The position numbers and the translations under genes are program-made. Shown in pieces: positions 20,374 through 29,936 of a stretch of DNA of 64,000 nucleotides. Under the pieces are notes generated by a model. That model was not told the DNA's origin, did not search any database, and saw only the letters and a list, made by a program, of their open reading frames with translations. Source of the DNA: Bacillota bacterium (GTDB lineage Bacteria > Bacillota > Clostridia > Tissierellales > Gottschalkiaceae); the NCBI GenBank assembly GCA_023420895.1, contig JAEZUY010000029.1:62001-126000 (forward strand). Direction: 5' to 3'. The stretch's first letter is position 1. Each line of letters begins with the position of its first letter.

Positions 20374-21678
20374 ATGAAGACAATATCAACTCTGACACTG
20401 GGCTGCAAAGTCAATCAGTATGAGACTGAAGCCATGGTTAATATGTTTAGAGACAAAGGGTATGAAATTTCAGAATCGGATTTCGCAGACATATACCTGA
20501 TAAATACATGCACAGTTACTAATCTGAGCGACAGAAAGTCCAGACAGTATATAAGAAGAGCAAAAAAGACGAATCCTGAAGCGATAGTCGTAGTAGCTGG
20601 GTGCTATTCACAGGTGTCGCCTGACGAGGTGGCTCAGATACCGGAAGTTGACATAATAATAGGCACGAGCGATAAAAACAGGATAGTAGAGCTCTGTGAT
20701 GAATATATAGAAGAAAGAGAAAGAATCAATATAGTAAAAGATATAATGGAAGTAAGAGAATTCGAAGAAATAGACAGTGAGGGAATTCAGGAGAAAACTA
20801 GAGCGTTTCTGAAAATTCAGGACGGATGCAATCAGTACTGCACATACTGCATAATTCCCTATGCAAGAGGGAGAATAAGATCGAGAGAGCCTGAAAATAT
20901 AATGGAGGAAGTTCATAATCTCGTTGAAAGAGGCTATAAGGAGATAGTTCTCACAGGAATTCACGTAGCTTCCTATGGAAAAGATTTAAAAGAGGATATA
21001 TCTCTTATAGATATAATTGAAAAAATAAATGAAGTTGAAGGAATTGAAAGAATAAGACTGAGTTCAATTGAGCCGAATGTCATAACTGACGAGTTTCTTT
21101 CAAGATATAAAAATATAGAAAAAGCCTGCAGCCACTTCCATCTTTCGCTTCAGAGCGGAAGCACTTCGGTTCTTGAGAGAATGAGAAGGAGATATACGGC
21201 TGAAGAGTATTATGAATCAGTCCTCAAGCTGAGAGAGGAAATAGACGATATAGCTCTTACGACAGACGTTATAGTGGGATTTCCCGGAGAAACTGACGAA
21301 GAGTTTCAGGAAAGCTGCGACTTTGTAGAAAAAGTCGGATTTTCAAGAGTGCACGTATTCCAGTATTCGCCTAGAAAGGGAACTCCTGCGGCTGAATACA
21401 AAGGACAGATTGACGGGAATATAAAGCATGAGAGATCAAAAACGCTTATAGAGCTTGCAGACAGGCTAACTAATGAATTCAATGCACAGCATATAGGAAA
21501 GACGATGAAAGTTCTGTTTGAAGAGAAAAACAGCAAGCATCCTGAATACATTGAAGGATATACAGACAATTACATCAGAGTTGCTGTTAAAGGCGATATA
21601 GAAGAACTGGAAAATGAAATAAGAGATGTTCTGATAGAAAGAGCCGCTGATAAAAAGCTTATAGGACGCCTTGTGTAA
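20374..21678 (+). CDS. mtaB: tRNA (t6A37) methylthiotransferase MtaB
   Basis: 434 aa. N-terminal MTTase domain with cysteines for the auxiliary Fe-S cluster (LGCKVNQYE, INTCTVT, VAGCYSQ), a radical SAM core with CNQYCTYC, and a C-terminal TRAM domain. It converts t6A37 to ms2t6A37 in ANN-decoding tRNAs. The GCKVNQYE start separates it from MiaB and RimO. In a genome with heavy ATA and AAA use this modification should matter for decoding, which is inference. Cotranscribed after rsmE (14-nt gap). Confidence 0.94.
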   Translation: MKTISTLTLGCKVNQYETEAMVNMFRDKGYEISESDFADIYLINTCTVTNLSDRKSRQYIRRAKKTNPEAIVVVAGCYSQVSPDEVAQIPEVDIIIGTSDKNRIVELCDEYIEERERINIVKDIMEVREFEEIDSEGIQEKTRAFLKIQDGCNQYCTYCIIPYARGRIRSREPENIMEEVHNLVERGYKEIVLTGIHVASYGKDLKEDISLIDIIEKINEVEGIERIRLSSIEPNVITDEFLSRYKNIEKACSHFHLSLQSGSTSVLERMRRRYTAEEYYESVLKLREEIDDIALTTDVIVGFPGETDEEFQESCDFVEKVGFSRVHVFQYSPRKGTPAAEYKGQIDGNIKHERSKTLIELADRLTNEFNAQHIGKTMKVLFEEKNSKHPEYIEGYTDNYIRVAVKGDIEELENEIRDVLIERAADKKLIGRLV

Positions 21679-21699
21679 GTGTTTTAGACAATAGGAAAA

Positions 21700-21727
21700 T
21701 TCACATAATTTCATATTATGATATAAT
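21700..21727 (+). promoter_or_regulatory. Promoter of the HIT gene
   Basis: -35-like TTCACA (21700-21705), 16-bp spacer, extended -10 TGATATAAT ending at 21727. Confidence 0.55.
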
Positions 21728-21753
21728 ATTATATAAGAACAGGGGGGATTTAC

Positions 21754-22095
21754 ATGGCAGACTGCCTATTCTGCAAAATAATAAATAAAGAGATACCTTC
21801 AGATATAGTTTATGAAGATGACAGACTTTTAGCGTTCAGAGATATAAATCCGGCGGCGCCGGTTCATATTCTGATAATACCGAAAGTTCATATAGCGTCT
21901 CTCAATGACCTTGACGAGACTAACAGCGATATAGTAAAGGATATAGCTCTTAAAGCGAAGGAACTTGCGGAAAAAGAAGGAATAGCTGAAAGCGGATATA
22001 GAATCATAAACAATATCGGTGAAGATGGAGGACAGACTGTAAAACATCTTCACTTCCATCTCATGGGAGGAGAAGAACTCGGCTGGCCTATCTAA
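21754..22095 (+). CDS. HIT-family (HinT-like) protein
   Basis: 113 aa, the length of HinT purine nucleoside phosphoramidases. DCLFCKIINKEIPS start, HIT triad HLHFHLMGG and C-terminal LGWP. It hydrolyses adenosine phosphoramidates; the physiological substrate is not known. ATG 21754 follows AGGGGGG. It lies immediately upstream of rpsU, common in Firmicutes. Confidence 0.94.
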   Translation: MADCLFCKIINKEIPSDIVYEDDRLLAFRDINPAAPVHILIIPKVHIASLNDLDETNSDIVKDIALKAKELAEKEGIAESGYRIINNIGEDGGQTVKHLHFHLMGGEELGWPI

Positions 22096-22138
22096 TTTAA
22101 AAAATTCGTTTAAGTCGCAGAAATTACAAATTATAAAG

Positions 22139-22167
22139 TTGACTTGAATTAAATCTTAATGTATAAT
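22139..22167 (+). promoter_or_regulatory. Promoter of rpsU
   Basis: -35 TTGACT (22139-22144), 17-bp spacer, -10 TATAAT (22162-22167); a near-consensus sigma-A promoter as expected for a ribosomal protein gene. Confidence 0.8.
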
Positions 22168-22232
22168 TAGTTGGTATCAGTCAAACAAGTAATTTACAAA
22201 CCCTTATAAGAGGTTGAGGGGAGGGAGAAATT

Positions 22233-22415
22233 ATGTCAGAAATCAAAGTTGGAGAAAACGAATCACTAGAAAATGCCCTAAAAAGATTCAAAAGACAATG
22301 TGCAAGATCAGGAGTGTTAGCTGAAGTTAGAAAAAGAGAACACTATGAAAAACCTAGTGTAAGACGTAAGAAAAAATCTGAAGCTGCGAGAAGAAAAAAT
22401 CACAGAGGCAGATAA
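22233..22415 (+). CDS. rpsU: 30S ribosomal protein S21
   Basis: 60 aa, typical. [49 protein letters not shown] sequence with a basic C-terminus. It binds the 30S subunit near the anti-SD region. GGGGAGGGAG is the SD. Followed 14 nt later by yqeY, the classic rpsU-yqeY pair. Confidence 0.97.
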   Translation: MSEIKVGENESLENALKRFKRQCARSGVLAEVRKREHYEKPSVRRKKKSEAARRKNHRGR

Positions 22416-22429
22416 GAGGTGAAAGATCT

Positions 22430-22873
22430 ATGTCTTTAAAAGAAAAATTAATGGACGATTTAAAAACATCTATGAAGAATAAAGATAAAGTCAGAAAAAA
22501 TGTTGTGACTATGATCAGATCTGCTATAAAGCAGAAAGAAGTAGATGAGAGAATCGAATTAGATGATGAAGGTATTATTGATATTATTTCTAAACAGGTA
22601 AAACAGAAAAGAGATTCAATAGAGGACTTCAAAAAAGGAAATAGAGATGATTTAGTAGATTTGACTGAACAGGAAGTCAGCGTTTTACTTGAATACTTAC
22701 CTGAACAGCTTTCAGAAGACGAAGTCAGAGTTATGGTTAAAGAGACTATAGACGAAGTTGGGGCTGAGTCAATGAAAGATATGGGAAAAATAATGGGAAG
22801 AATAATGCCTAAGATAAAAGGCAAGGCAGACGGCTCCCTTGTTAATAAAATCGCTAAAGATTATTTGAAATAA
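22430..22873 (+). CDS. yqeY: GatB/YqeY domain protein
   Basis: 147 aa. All-helical YqeY domain: MSLKEKLMDDLKTSMKNKDKVRKNVV at the start and EYLPEQLSEDEV plus MGRIMPKIKGKADG at the end. It resembles the tRNA-binding tail of GatB; proposed to help tRNA-dependent processes but the role is not proven. Same transcript as rpsU, closed by the hairpin at 22875-22909. Confidence 0.92.
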   Translation: MSLKEKLMDDLKTSMKNKDKVRKNVVTMIRSAIKQKEVDERIELDDEGIIDIISKQVKQKRDSIEDFKKGNRDDLVDLTEQEVSVLLEYLPEQLSEDEVRVMVKETIDEVGAESMKDMGKIMGRIMPKIKGKADGSLVNKIAKDYLK

Positions 22874-22874
22874 A

Positions 22875-22909
22875 AAGAAAACCTGGATACTCTGTATTCA
22901 GGTTTTCTT
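22875..22909 (+). terminator. Terminator after yqeY
   Basis: 11-bp stem AAGAAAACCTG (22875-22885) with CAGGTTTTCTT (22899-22909); T-rich right arm. Confidence 0.75.
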
Positions 22910-23013
22910 ATGTTTTCGGCATTTTAATTCAGATAAATGGGTAAGAATATTAAATAGATAGTAGATATATGATAAAATATAATGAATATATAATTTATTT
23001 TAGAGGTGATTTA

Positions 23014-24039
23014 GTGTCAGAAGAAACTACGCAAATTTCAGTAGATATTGATCCGGGAAATATATCAGCAATATTCGGAAGCTATGATAAGCATATGAAG
23101 CTGATAGAGGAGGCTTTTTCTGTCAATATCCTCAGCAGAGACAGCAAAGTCAAAGTTATAGGAGACGGCAAAAACGCCAGACTTGCAGCAAAAGCGCTCA
23201 AGAAACTTGAGGAAAAAGTTGATGCAGGAGAGCGTATAACCAGACAGGACGTGGGATATACTATAGACATGGTCCTTCAGGGTGAAGAAGACAAGATGAG
23301 TGAGATACTCGATGAAGTTGTTGTAGTGGCATCATCAGGGAAAATAATAAAACCGAAGACTCTTGGTCAGAAAAGATACGTGGACGCTATAAAAAACAAC
23401 GATATAGTGTTCGGAATAGGACCTGCAGGGACTGGAAAGACGTATCTTGCTATGGCGCTTGCAGTTAAAGCGTTCAAGAATAAAGAAGTTAACAGAATCA
23501 TTTTAACGAGACCGGCTGTAGAGGCGGGTGAGAGTTTAGGATTCCTTCCGGGAGATCTTCAGGAAAAAGTTGACCCTTATCTGAGACCTCTTTACGATGC
23601 TCTGTTCGATATACTTGGAGGGGAAACTTATTTCAAGTATAAAGAGAGAGGACTTATAGAAGTTGCGCCTCTTGCCTATATGAGAGGAAGAACGCTTGAT
23701 TCATCTTTTATAATACTGGATGAAGCGCAGAATACGACGAATGAACAGATGAAGATGTTTCTTACGAGACTCGGGAACGGATCTAAAGCGGTTATAACTG
23801 GAGATATAACTCAGATAGACCTTCCAAGAGGTAAAAAATCGGGTCTTAAACAGGCTGAATCTATACTTAAAGGTGTGAAAGGAATAGAGTTCAGCTATTT
23901 CAAAAAATCCGATGTTGTAAGACACAGACTTGTTCAGAGAATAATAGAAGCATATGAAGTATTCGACAAAGAAAAAGAGAAAAAGAAAGCTGAGAGAGCT
24001 GCAAAAGCCGGAAAAACTGGAGAAGACAGTGAACAGTAA
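23014..24039 (+). CDS. PhoH-family ATPase
   Basis: About 341 aa. Short KH-like N-terminal region, then the PhoH P-loop ATPase with GPAGTGKT, LTRPAVEAGE, DEAQNTT (Walker B) and TGDITQIDLPRG. In the YbeZ lineage it works with YbeY in rRNA and RNA quality control; a helicase/RNase-related role is inferred. GTG 23014 with AGAGGTGAT directly upstream is chosen over the ATG at 22969, which has no SD. The C-terminus is a charged K/E/A tail. It heads a run ending at recO. Confidence 0.92.
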   Translation: MSEETTQISVDIDPGNISAIFGSYDKHMKLIEEAFSVNILSRDSKVKVIGDGKNARLAAKALKKLEEKVDAGERITRQDVGYTIDMVLQGEEDKMSEILDEVVVVASSGKIIKPKTLGQKRYVDAIKNNDIVFGIGPAGTGKTYLAMALAVKAFKNKEVNRIILTRPAVEAGESLGFLPGDLQEKVDPYLRPLYDALFDILGGETYFKYKERGLIEVAPLAYMRGRTLDSSFIILDEAQNTTNEQMKMFLTRLGNGSKAVITGDITQIDLPRGKKSGLKQAESILKGVKGIEFSYFKKSDVVRHRLVQRIIEAYEVFDKEKEKKKAERAAKAGKTGEDSEQ

Positions 24040-24070
24040 ATAAAAATTTGGAGGATACAATAGGATAAAA

Positions 24071-26122
24071 ATGAAAACTAAAAAAAGAAGGATCAGACTG
24101 CCTAGAATTATAAGGACTGATTCTAAAAATAAACTGCTTATAGCAGTCAGCACAATAATAATATTCGTTATCCTTTTCGGAAGTCTTCTGCCGCAGAAAA
24201 TAAACATACAGCTTGGAGAGCCTGCACCTAGGGATATAAGGGCTACACGCGATGTTGTGGACGAAGTGGCAACTCAGAAGCTGAAGCTCGAAGCTATGGA
24301 ATCGGTTGAACAGATTTACAATATCGATGCCTCTATACAGATTCAGATTAAGTCTGATATAAGAATGTATTTTAAACTGCTTAGAGAACTTCAGGCGGAC
24401 AATAGCAAGACTTTCGATCAGAAACTGGATGAACTTGAAGCTCAGAACTATGTAAAGGTGGACAGAAGCGTTCATGAAATGCTTCTAAGAGCAGATCAGG
24501 AAAGAGGTCTGCTGCTTGAAAACACTATTTACGATACACTGAGCCAGGTAATGAATGACGGTATTACAAACGAGGAAGTTGAAAGCGCAAAAGCAAGAGT
24601 AGGAGAGATACTCGCTTCAGCGACGGATCTTCCTGACGAACTTAAAAAAGCCGGAGTTGAAATTATAAATTTCAAGCTTATAGGAAATAAATTTCCAGAT
24701 ATCCAGAACACAGAAAAAGAGAAAGAAAGAGCAGCAACGCTCGTTGAGCCTGTGATAATCAAAGAAGGAGAACTCATAGTTGCAAAGAATGCGAATATAG
24801 ACAGAGGAATTTACAGCATACTTGAAAAAGCAGGTCTTATAACTACAAGCAGAGAAGCATATATTAAGCTCTTCATAGGATGTTTAATACTTACAGTAGT
24901 TTTAGAACTTGTAATGGAGTTTTTCCTGAAATTTTTTGAAAAGGAAACTCTTGCAGACTTTAAAAAGATGTCTGTAATAATAGCTATAACAGTGCTGATT
25001 CTTGCGGTTTCGAAGATGATAAACGGAATATCGCCTTATCTGATGCCGGTCGCGACAGTCAGCATAATAGTGGCCATAATATCTAATGAGAGATTCGGAA
25101 TTGTTTTCAATATGTTTGCAGTAGTCCTCTTGGGTGTTATGACTCCTATAGATATGTCTATAGCAGTTATGTTCCTCATGACAGGAATTATAGGAAGTTT
25201 CGCATGCAGAAATATACAGCAGAGATCTAATGTCATATTCATAGGAGGACTTGTAGCTCTTGTGAACATGGTGATGATACTGGGATTCGGTTTTGCAAAC
25301 GACCTCGATATGTCTGTGCTTTTAAGAAGAGCAGGTTTCGGACTTATAAACGGAGCACTATGCGCACTTATAGCAATAGGAACTCTTCCGATATGGGAAA
25401 ATCTTTTCGGGGTGCTTACACCGCTTAAACTCTTGGAAATAATGAATCCGAACAATCCGCTTCTCAAGAGACTTTTAATGGAAGCGCCGGGAACTTACTA
25501 CCACAGCATACTTGTGGGAAATCTTGCAGAGAGAGCGGCAAGCGCGATAGGAGCAAATGCGCTTCTTGTAAGAGTTGCCTCATACTATCATGACGTAGGA
25601 AAGCTTAGAAGACCTTTCTTCTTTAAAGAAAATCAGACAGATATGGAGAATCCTCATGACAATATAAGTCCCGCACTCAGTACGCTCATTATAACGAGTC
25701 ATACTAAGGACGGAGTAAAATATGCAGAAGAGAACAATCTTCCGAAGGAAATATCGGATATGATGATACAGCATCATGGAACTACGCTCGTTACGTATTT
25801 CTACTACAAGGCTAAAGAAGCCGATCCGGATATAAAAGAAGAAGATTTCAGATATGACGGAATAAAGCCTCAGTCGAAAGAAGCGGGAATCATAATGATT
25901 GCTGACTCGGTAGAGGCTGCATGCAGAAGCATGAAATCGCCTAATGAAGAAAAACTCAGAGAACTTATAAGAAATATAATAAATTCAAAGCTTAAAGACG
26001 GTCAGCTTGATGAAAGCGGACTTACTCTTAAAGACTTGAAACTTATGGAAACTTCATTCGTGGATACTATTTCAGGAATGTATCACGACAGAATTGAATA
26101 TCCAAAAATGGAGAGTGTATAG
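24071..26122 (+). CDS. pgpH: 7TM-HD phosphohydrolase, c-di-AMP phosphodiesterase PgpH type
   Basis: 683 aa. N-terminal membrane anchor (about 20-40), extracytoplasmic 7TMR-HDED domain (about 45-270), seven-helix membrane bundle (about 275-460) and a cytosolic HD domain with YYHDVGKLRRP and MIQHHGT. Characterised PgpH proteins degrade c-di-AMP, a regulator of turgor and envelope homeostasis. The gene sits between phoH and ybeY, as in most Firmicutes. ATG 24071 lies 31 nt after phoH, with GGAGG further upstream and AGGAT closer. Confidence 0.94.
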   Translation: MKTKKRRIRLPRIIRTDSKNKLLIAVSTIIIFVILFGSLLPQKINIQLGEPAPRDIRATRDVVDEVATQKLKLEAMESVEQIYNIDASIQIQIKSDIRMYFKLLRELQADNSKTFDQKLDELEAQNYVKVDRSVHEMLLRADQERGLLLENTIYDTLSQVMNDGITNEEVESAKARVGEILASATDLPDELKKAGVEIINFKLIGNKFPDIQNTEKEKERAATLVEPVIIKEGELIVAKNANIDRGIYSILEKAGLITTSREAYIKLFIGCLILTVVLELVMEFFLKFFEKETLADFKKMSVIIAITVLILAVSKMINGISPYLMPVATVSIIVAIISNERFGIVFNMFAVVLLGVMTPIDMSIAVMFLMTGIIGSFACRNIQQRSNVIFIGGLVALVNMVMILGFGFANDLDMSVLLRRAGFGLINGALCALIAIGTLPIWENLFGVLTPLKLLEIMNPNNPLLKRLLMEAPGTYYHSILVGNLAERAASAIGANALLVRVASYYHDVGKLRRPFFFKENQTDMENPHDNISPALSTLIITSHTKDGVKYAEENNLPKEISDMMIQHHGTTLVTYFYYKAKEADPDIKEEDFRYDGIKPQSKEAGIIMIADSVEAACRSMKSPNEEKLRELIRNIINSKLKDGQLDESGLTLKDLKLMETSFVDTISGMYHDRIEYPKMESV

Positions 26123-26124
26123 AA

Positions 26125-26595
26125 TTGAAGCTCTATATAAATAATCAGCAGGAAAAAGAAATTCCTGAAGGAATAGAAAAAGATATAGAAGAAGCCGTTA
26201 TTCTCTGTCTGAAAGAAGAAAGAGAAAATACGGACTATGAGATAAGTCTCACATTTGTAGACAATGAAGAGATAAAAAATCTGAACAGAGACTTCAGAGA
26301 TAAAGACTCTGTTACAGATGTTCTCTCTTTTCCTATGATGGAAGAAGATATGTTTATCCCTGAAGAAATAGAAGAGGAGATAGAGCCGCTTCTGGGAGAT
26401 ATAGTTATATCTGTGGAAAGAGCAGAAGAACAGGCTGAAGAACTCGGACATTCTCTTAGAAGGGAGATAGTATATCTTTCAATACACAGCATGTTCCATC
26501 TTCTGGGATACGATCATATGCAGGAAGATGAAAAGAGAGAAATGAGAGAGAAAGAGAAAAAGATAGTGAGAGAACTCAAGATATTCAGAAATTGA
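26125..26595 (+). CDS. ybeY: Endoribonuclease YbeY
   Basis: 156 aa. Zinc metalloprotein with the invariant H-x3-H-x5-H motif (HSMFHLLGYDH) and DKDSVTDVLSFPM. It takes part in 16S rRNA 3' maturation and ribosome quality control. It starts at TTG 26125, two nt after the pgpH stop, with GGAGAGTG as SD inside the end of pgpH, so it is translationally coupled. Confidence 0.94.
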   Translation: MKLYINNQQEKEIPEGIEKDIEEAVILCLKEERENTDYEISLTFVDNEEIKNLNRDFRDKDSVTDVLSFPMMEEDMFIPEEIEEEIEPLLGDIVISVERAEEQAEELGHSLRREIVYLSIHSMFHLLGYDHMQEDEKREMREKEKKIVRELKIFRN

Positions 26596-26620
26596 AAATG
26601 ATGAAATTAGGAGAAGTAAA

Positions 26621-27319
26621 ATGAGACTTAGAAGGATGATAAGCAGTTTTAATTTTGCCATATCCGGGATAATACAGGCGCTTAAAACTGAACCGAATAT
26701 GAAGATACATTTTTTAATAGCGTTTCTCGTTCTGTTTTTAAGTCTGTTCTTCAATTTCAGCAGGGTGGAAATGATTATATTAATTCTGACAGTCGGAATG
26801 GTAATTACTGCTGAGATGATAAATACAGCAATTGAGAAAACTATCGACTTAATCACCGGAGACTATCATCCGCTGGCAAAACTTGTAAAAGACGTTGCGG
26901 CAGGAGCAGTACTAGTGACAGCAATAATGGCAGTACTAGTTGCATATCTGCTGTTCTTTGACCGGATAGGACATTATCCGCTTCAGATTCTGAACAGGGT
27001 TAAAAATGCGCCTATCCATCTGACGTTTATAAGTCTTGCTCTGATAGTGATAATAGTCATATCGATAAAAACTGTAACGAAAACAGGAACTCCTCTCCAG
27101 GGAGGATTTGCAAGCGGCCATTCAGCACTCGGCTTTTCACTTGCAACGGCTATATCATTTATAACTCAGGACTCGCTTGCGGCAGTTCTTGCCTATATAA
27201 TGGCACTGATAATTGCAGAGAGCAGGGTAGAATCGAAGATACATTTACTTAGAGAGACTATAGTCGGAGGAATTTTGGGTATAATAGTTACTATACTGGT
27301 ATTTAAGATAATAGGTTAA
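26621..27319 (+). CDS. DgkA-type lipid kinase fused to a PAP2 phosphatase domain
   Basis: 232 aa. Residues 1-115 are a DgkA/undecaprenol-kinase domain with three membrane helices and the catalytic EMINTAIEKTIDLI segment. Residues ~120-232 are a compact PAP2 phosphatase domain with ASGHSALGF and SRVESKIHLLRETIVGG, corresponding to PAP2 motifs 2 and 3. The kinase half would phosphorylate undecaprenol or diacylglycerol and the other half remove a phosphate from a lipid pyrophosphate or phosphate. Together they suggest lipid-carrier balance for wall synthesis. The fusion is continuous in one frame. ATG 26621 has AGGAG upstream. Confidence 0.9.
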   Translation: MRLRRMISSFNFAISGIIQALKTEPNMKIHFLIAFLVLFLSLFFNFSRVEMIILILTVGMVITAEMINTAIEKTIDLITGDYHPLAKLVKDVAAGAVLVTAIMAVLVAYLLFFDRIGHYPLQILNRVKNAPIHLTFISLALIVIIVISIKTVTKTGTPLQGGFASGHSALGFSLATAISFITQDSLAAVLAYIMALIIAESRVESKIHLLRETIVGGILGIIVTILVFKIIG

Positions 27320-27333
27320 ATGGAGGAATAGCT

Positions 27334-28638
27334 TTGGTTACGACGGACATATATATCCGGATTGGGATAATCCTTGTTCTGCTAATTCTTTCAGGGATAT
27401 TTTCTGGTTCTGAAACTGCGATAACAGGAATAACTATTTCGCAGATAAGGAAACTGAAAGAAGAAGATGAGCATGCGGCAGAAATACTCATCAATATGAA
27501 AAAAGATATAAACAGTATACTTTCAACGATACTGATAGGAAACAACCTCGTTAATATCGCGGCGACATCGCTTGTTACAGAAGTCGCCATAAAGCTTTTC
27601 GGAGGAGGAAATGCACTCGTCATAGCGACAGGAGTGATGACTGTTCTGGTGCTGATTTTTGGGGAGATAACTCCGAAATCGTATGCGGCTCAGAAACCTA
27701 TAAGTGTCGCAAAAAAAGTATATAAACCGATTACAATTCTTACAACTCTTGTAAAGCCGGTAGTTTTTATACTGAATAAGGTGACTTCAGTCATATTTAA
27801 AATTATCGGAGGAGAAGTTAAAGCGACGACTCTTGTAACAGAAGAGGATATAAGATCGCTTGTAGATGCAGGAGAAGAAGAAGGTATAATCGAAATGGAA
27901 GAGAGGGAAATGATTCAGAACATATTCGAGATAGACGATCTCGAAGTTGCTGAAGTGATGGTTCCGAGAATAGATATATTCGCTCTTCCGAAAGAAACGA
28001 AGCTGAGTGAAATACTCGGTGACGCTCTGGACTTCGGATTTTCAAGAATTCCTGTCTATGACGACAGCATAGACAATATAGTAGGTATACTCTATGTAAA
28101 AGATTTAATACCTATAGCTCTTGATTCTACGAAAGATCCTAATACAACGACTATAGAAGAAATAATGAGAGAAGCTCATTATATTCCTGAGACGAAGAGA
28201 ATCAACGTGCTTCTGAAAGAACTTCAGAACAAAAAGATTCATATGGCGATAGTCCTCGATGAGTACGGAGGTACTGAGGGGCTAGTCACGATAGAAGATA
28301 TACTCGAAGAAATAGTAGGAGAGATATTCGACGAATACGACAGCGAAATCGATCTTATAAAGAAACTCGGACCTGATAGATATATTATTCAGGGAGAAGT
28401 TTCTCTTGAAGAACTTAACGAGATGTTTGATTCGGGACTTCCGGAAGAAGATTTCGATTCGCTCGGAGGATATGTTTTCAGCACACTCGGAAGAATACCT
28501 GAGCAGGGTGATATAATCGAGTTCTCAAATCTCAGAATGAAAGTTCTGGGTATGGACAACAGAAGAGTGACACAGGTCGAAGTTGTCATATTAGAAAAGA
28601 AAATAGAAGAAAAAGAGGAAGAGGAAAAGGAGAATTAA
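27334..28638 (+). CDS. CNNM/CorC-HlyC family transporter-like protein
   Basis: 434 aa. DUF21/CNNM membrane domain (about 1-180, GIFSGSETAITG and GEITPKSYA), a CBS pair (about 200-330, VMVPRIDIFALP, DEYGGTEGLVTIED) and a C-terminal CorC_HlyC domain (about 345-425). Members are linked to Mg2+ or Co2+ efflux and ion homeostasis. Start is TTG 27334, eight nt after GGAGG. The short acidic-lysine tail is KKIEEKEEEEKEN. It lies in the same operon as pgpH-ybeY-dgkA. Confidence 0.92.
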   Translation: MVTTDIYIRIGIILVLLILSGIFSGSETAITGITISQIRKLKEEDEHAAEILINMKKDINSILSTILIGNNLVNIAATSLVTEVAIKLFGGGNALVIATGVMTVLVLIFGEITPKSYAAQKPISVAKKVYKPITILTTLVKPVVFILNKVTSVIFKIIGGEVKATTLVTEEDIRSLVDAGEEEGIIEMEEREMIQNIFEIDDLEVAEVMVPRIDIFALPKETKLSEILGDALDFGFSRIPVYDDSIDNIVGILYVKDLIPIALDSTKDPNTTTIEEIMREAHYIPETKRINVLLKELQNKKIHMAIVLDEYGGTEGLVTIEDILEEIVGEIFDEYDSEIDLIKKLGPDRYIIQGEVSLEELNEMFDSGLPEEDFDSLGGYVFSTLGRIPEQGDIIEFSNLRMKVLGMDNRRVTQVEVVILEKKIEEKEEEEKEN

Positions 28639-28639
28639 T

Positions 28640-29032
28640 TTGTACAGAGAAATTGCAAAAGCTGCGATTAAGGCAAGAGAAAACTCCTATTCTCCGTATT
28701 CTGAATTTAAAGTGGGGGCTGCTCTTATTACGGAGGACGGTATAATATTTACCGGCTGTAATATAGAGTCAGCCTCTTATACACCCACGATATGCGCAGA
28801 AAGAGTTGCAGCTTCAAAAGCTGTATCGGAAGGGTACAGAAATATAGAAGCTATAGCGATTGCAGGAAGCTCGGAAGAGACTTTTCCGTGCGGAGTATGC
28901 AGACAGTTTCTATGGGAATTTGGAGATATGGATATAGTAATTGTGAAGTCGGCAGACGATTATGAAGTATATAAACTGAGTGAACTGCTTCCGCATTCAT
29001 TCGGACCGGAAGATTTGAAAGAAAATGAATAG
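28640..29032 (+). CDS. cdd: Cytidine deaminase
   Basis: 130 aa, homotetrameric type. Zinc site motifs CAERVAASKA (with catalytic Glu) and PCGVCRQ; NSYSPYSEFKVGAAL start. It deaminates cytidine and deoxycytidine to uridine forms for pyrimidine salvage. TTG 28640 is one nt after the previous stop, with AAAAGGAG inside the upstream gene end. The cdd-era order is conserved in Firmicutes. Confidence 0.95.
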   Translation: MYREIAKAAIKARENSYSPYSEFKVGAALITEDGIIFTGCNIESASYTPTICAERVAASKAVSEGYRNIEAIAIAGSSEETFPCGVCRQFLWEFGDMDIVIVKSADDYEVYKLSELLPHSFGPEDLKENE

Positions 29033-29047
29033 AAAGCTGGTGAATAC

Positions 29048-29935
29048 ATGTTTAAATCAGGATTTATAAGCATAATAGGCAGACCGAATGTAGGAAAATC
29101 CACACTTATGAACAGAATAGTCGGAGAAAAAGTGGCGATAATATCGGACAAGCCTCAGACTACTAGAAACAGAATACAGGCGGTATATACAGAAAAAGAC
29201 TTTCAGGCAGTATTTCTAGACACTCCGGGAATACATAAACCGAAAAATAAACTCGGAGACTATATGGTGAATCTTTCAAAAGAGACTCTGAACGATGTAG
29301 ATTTGATATTATGGCTAGTAGATGACAGTCCTGAAATAGGGCCTGGAGACAGATTTATACTCGATGAGCTGAAAGATGTCAAAACTCCGAAAATACTCGT
29401 GATTAACAAAATAGACAATATAAAGCCGGACGATGTGCAGCATATACTGGACAATTATGCCGAGCATGAAGAGCTGTTCGAGGCGGTGATTCCTATATCT
29501 GCAACAGAAGGAAGCGGTGTGGCTATGCTTATGGAGAATATAAAGTCGATGCTTCCTGAAGGGCCTCAGTATTTTCCGGAAGATACGCTTACAGACCAGC
29601 CTGAAAGGGTAATTGTATCGGAGATAATAAGAGAAAAGGCTCTTAAGTATCTTGAAGAAGAAGTTCCTCACGGTGTTGCAGTGGGAATAGAGAGAATGAA
29701 AAAGAGAGACAATAAAGATATTGTAGATATAGATTCAGTTATCTATGTCGAAAGAGAAAGTCATAAGGGAATAGTAATAGGAAAAGGTGGAAGAAAGCTC
29801 AAAGGAATAGGAAAAAGCGCAAGAGAGGATATCGAGAGACTGCTCGGTTCTAAAGTAAATCTTAAAATCTGGGTGAAGGTTGAAAAGAATTGGAGAGATA
29901 AAGAGAATCTTATAAAGCAGTTCGGGTATATATAG
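29048..29935 (+). CDS. era: GTPase Era
   Basis: 295 aa. GTPase domain with GRPNVGKST, DTPGIHKP and NKID, then a C-terminal KH domain (GIVIGKGGRKLKGIG). It binds the 3' end of 16S rRNA and aids 30S assembly. Partner genes ybeY and phoH lie just upstream. ATG 29048 follows AAAGCTGGTG. Confidence 0.97.
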   Translation: MFKSGFISIIGRPNVGKSTLMNRIVGEKVAIISDKPQTTRNRIQAVYTEKDFQAVFLDTPGIHKPKNKLGDYMVNLSKETLNDVDLILWLVDDSPEIGPGDRFILDELKDVKTPKILVINKIDNIKPDDVQHILDNYAEHEELFEAVIPISATEGSGVAMLMENIKSMLPEGPQYFPEDTLTDQPERVIVSEIIREKALKYLEEEVPHGVAVGIERMKKRDNKDIVDIDSVIYVERESHKGIVIGKGGRKLKGIGKSAREDIERLLGSKVNLKIWVKVEKNWRDKENLIKQFGYI

Positions 29936-29936
29936 A

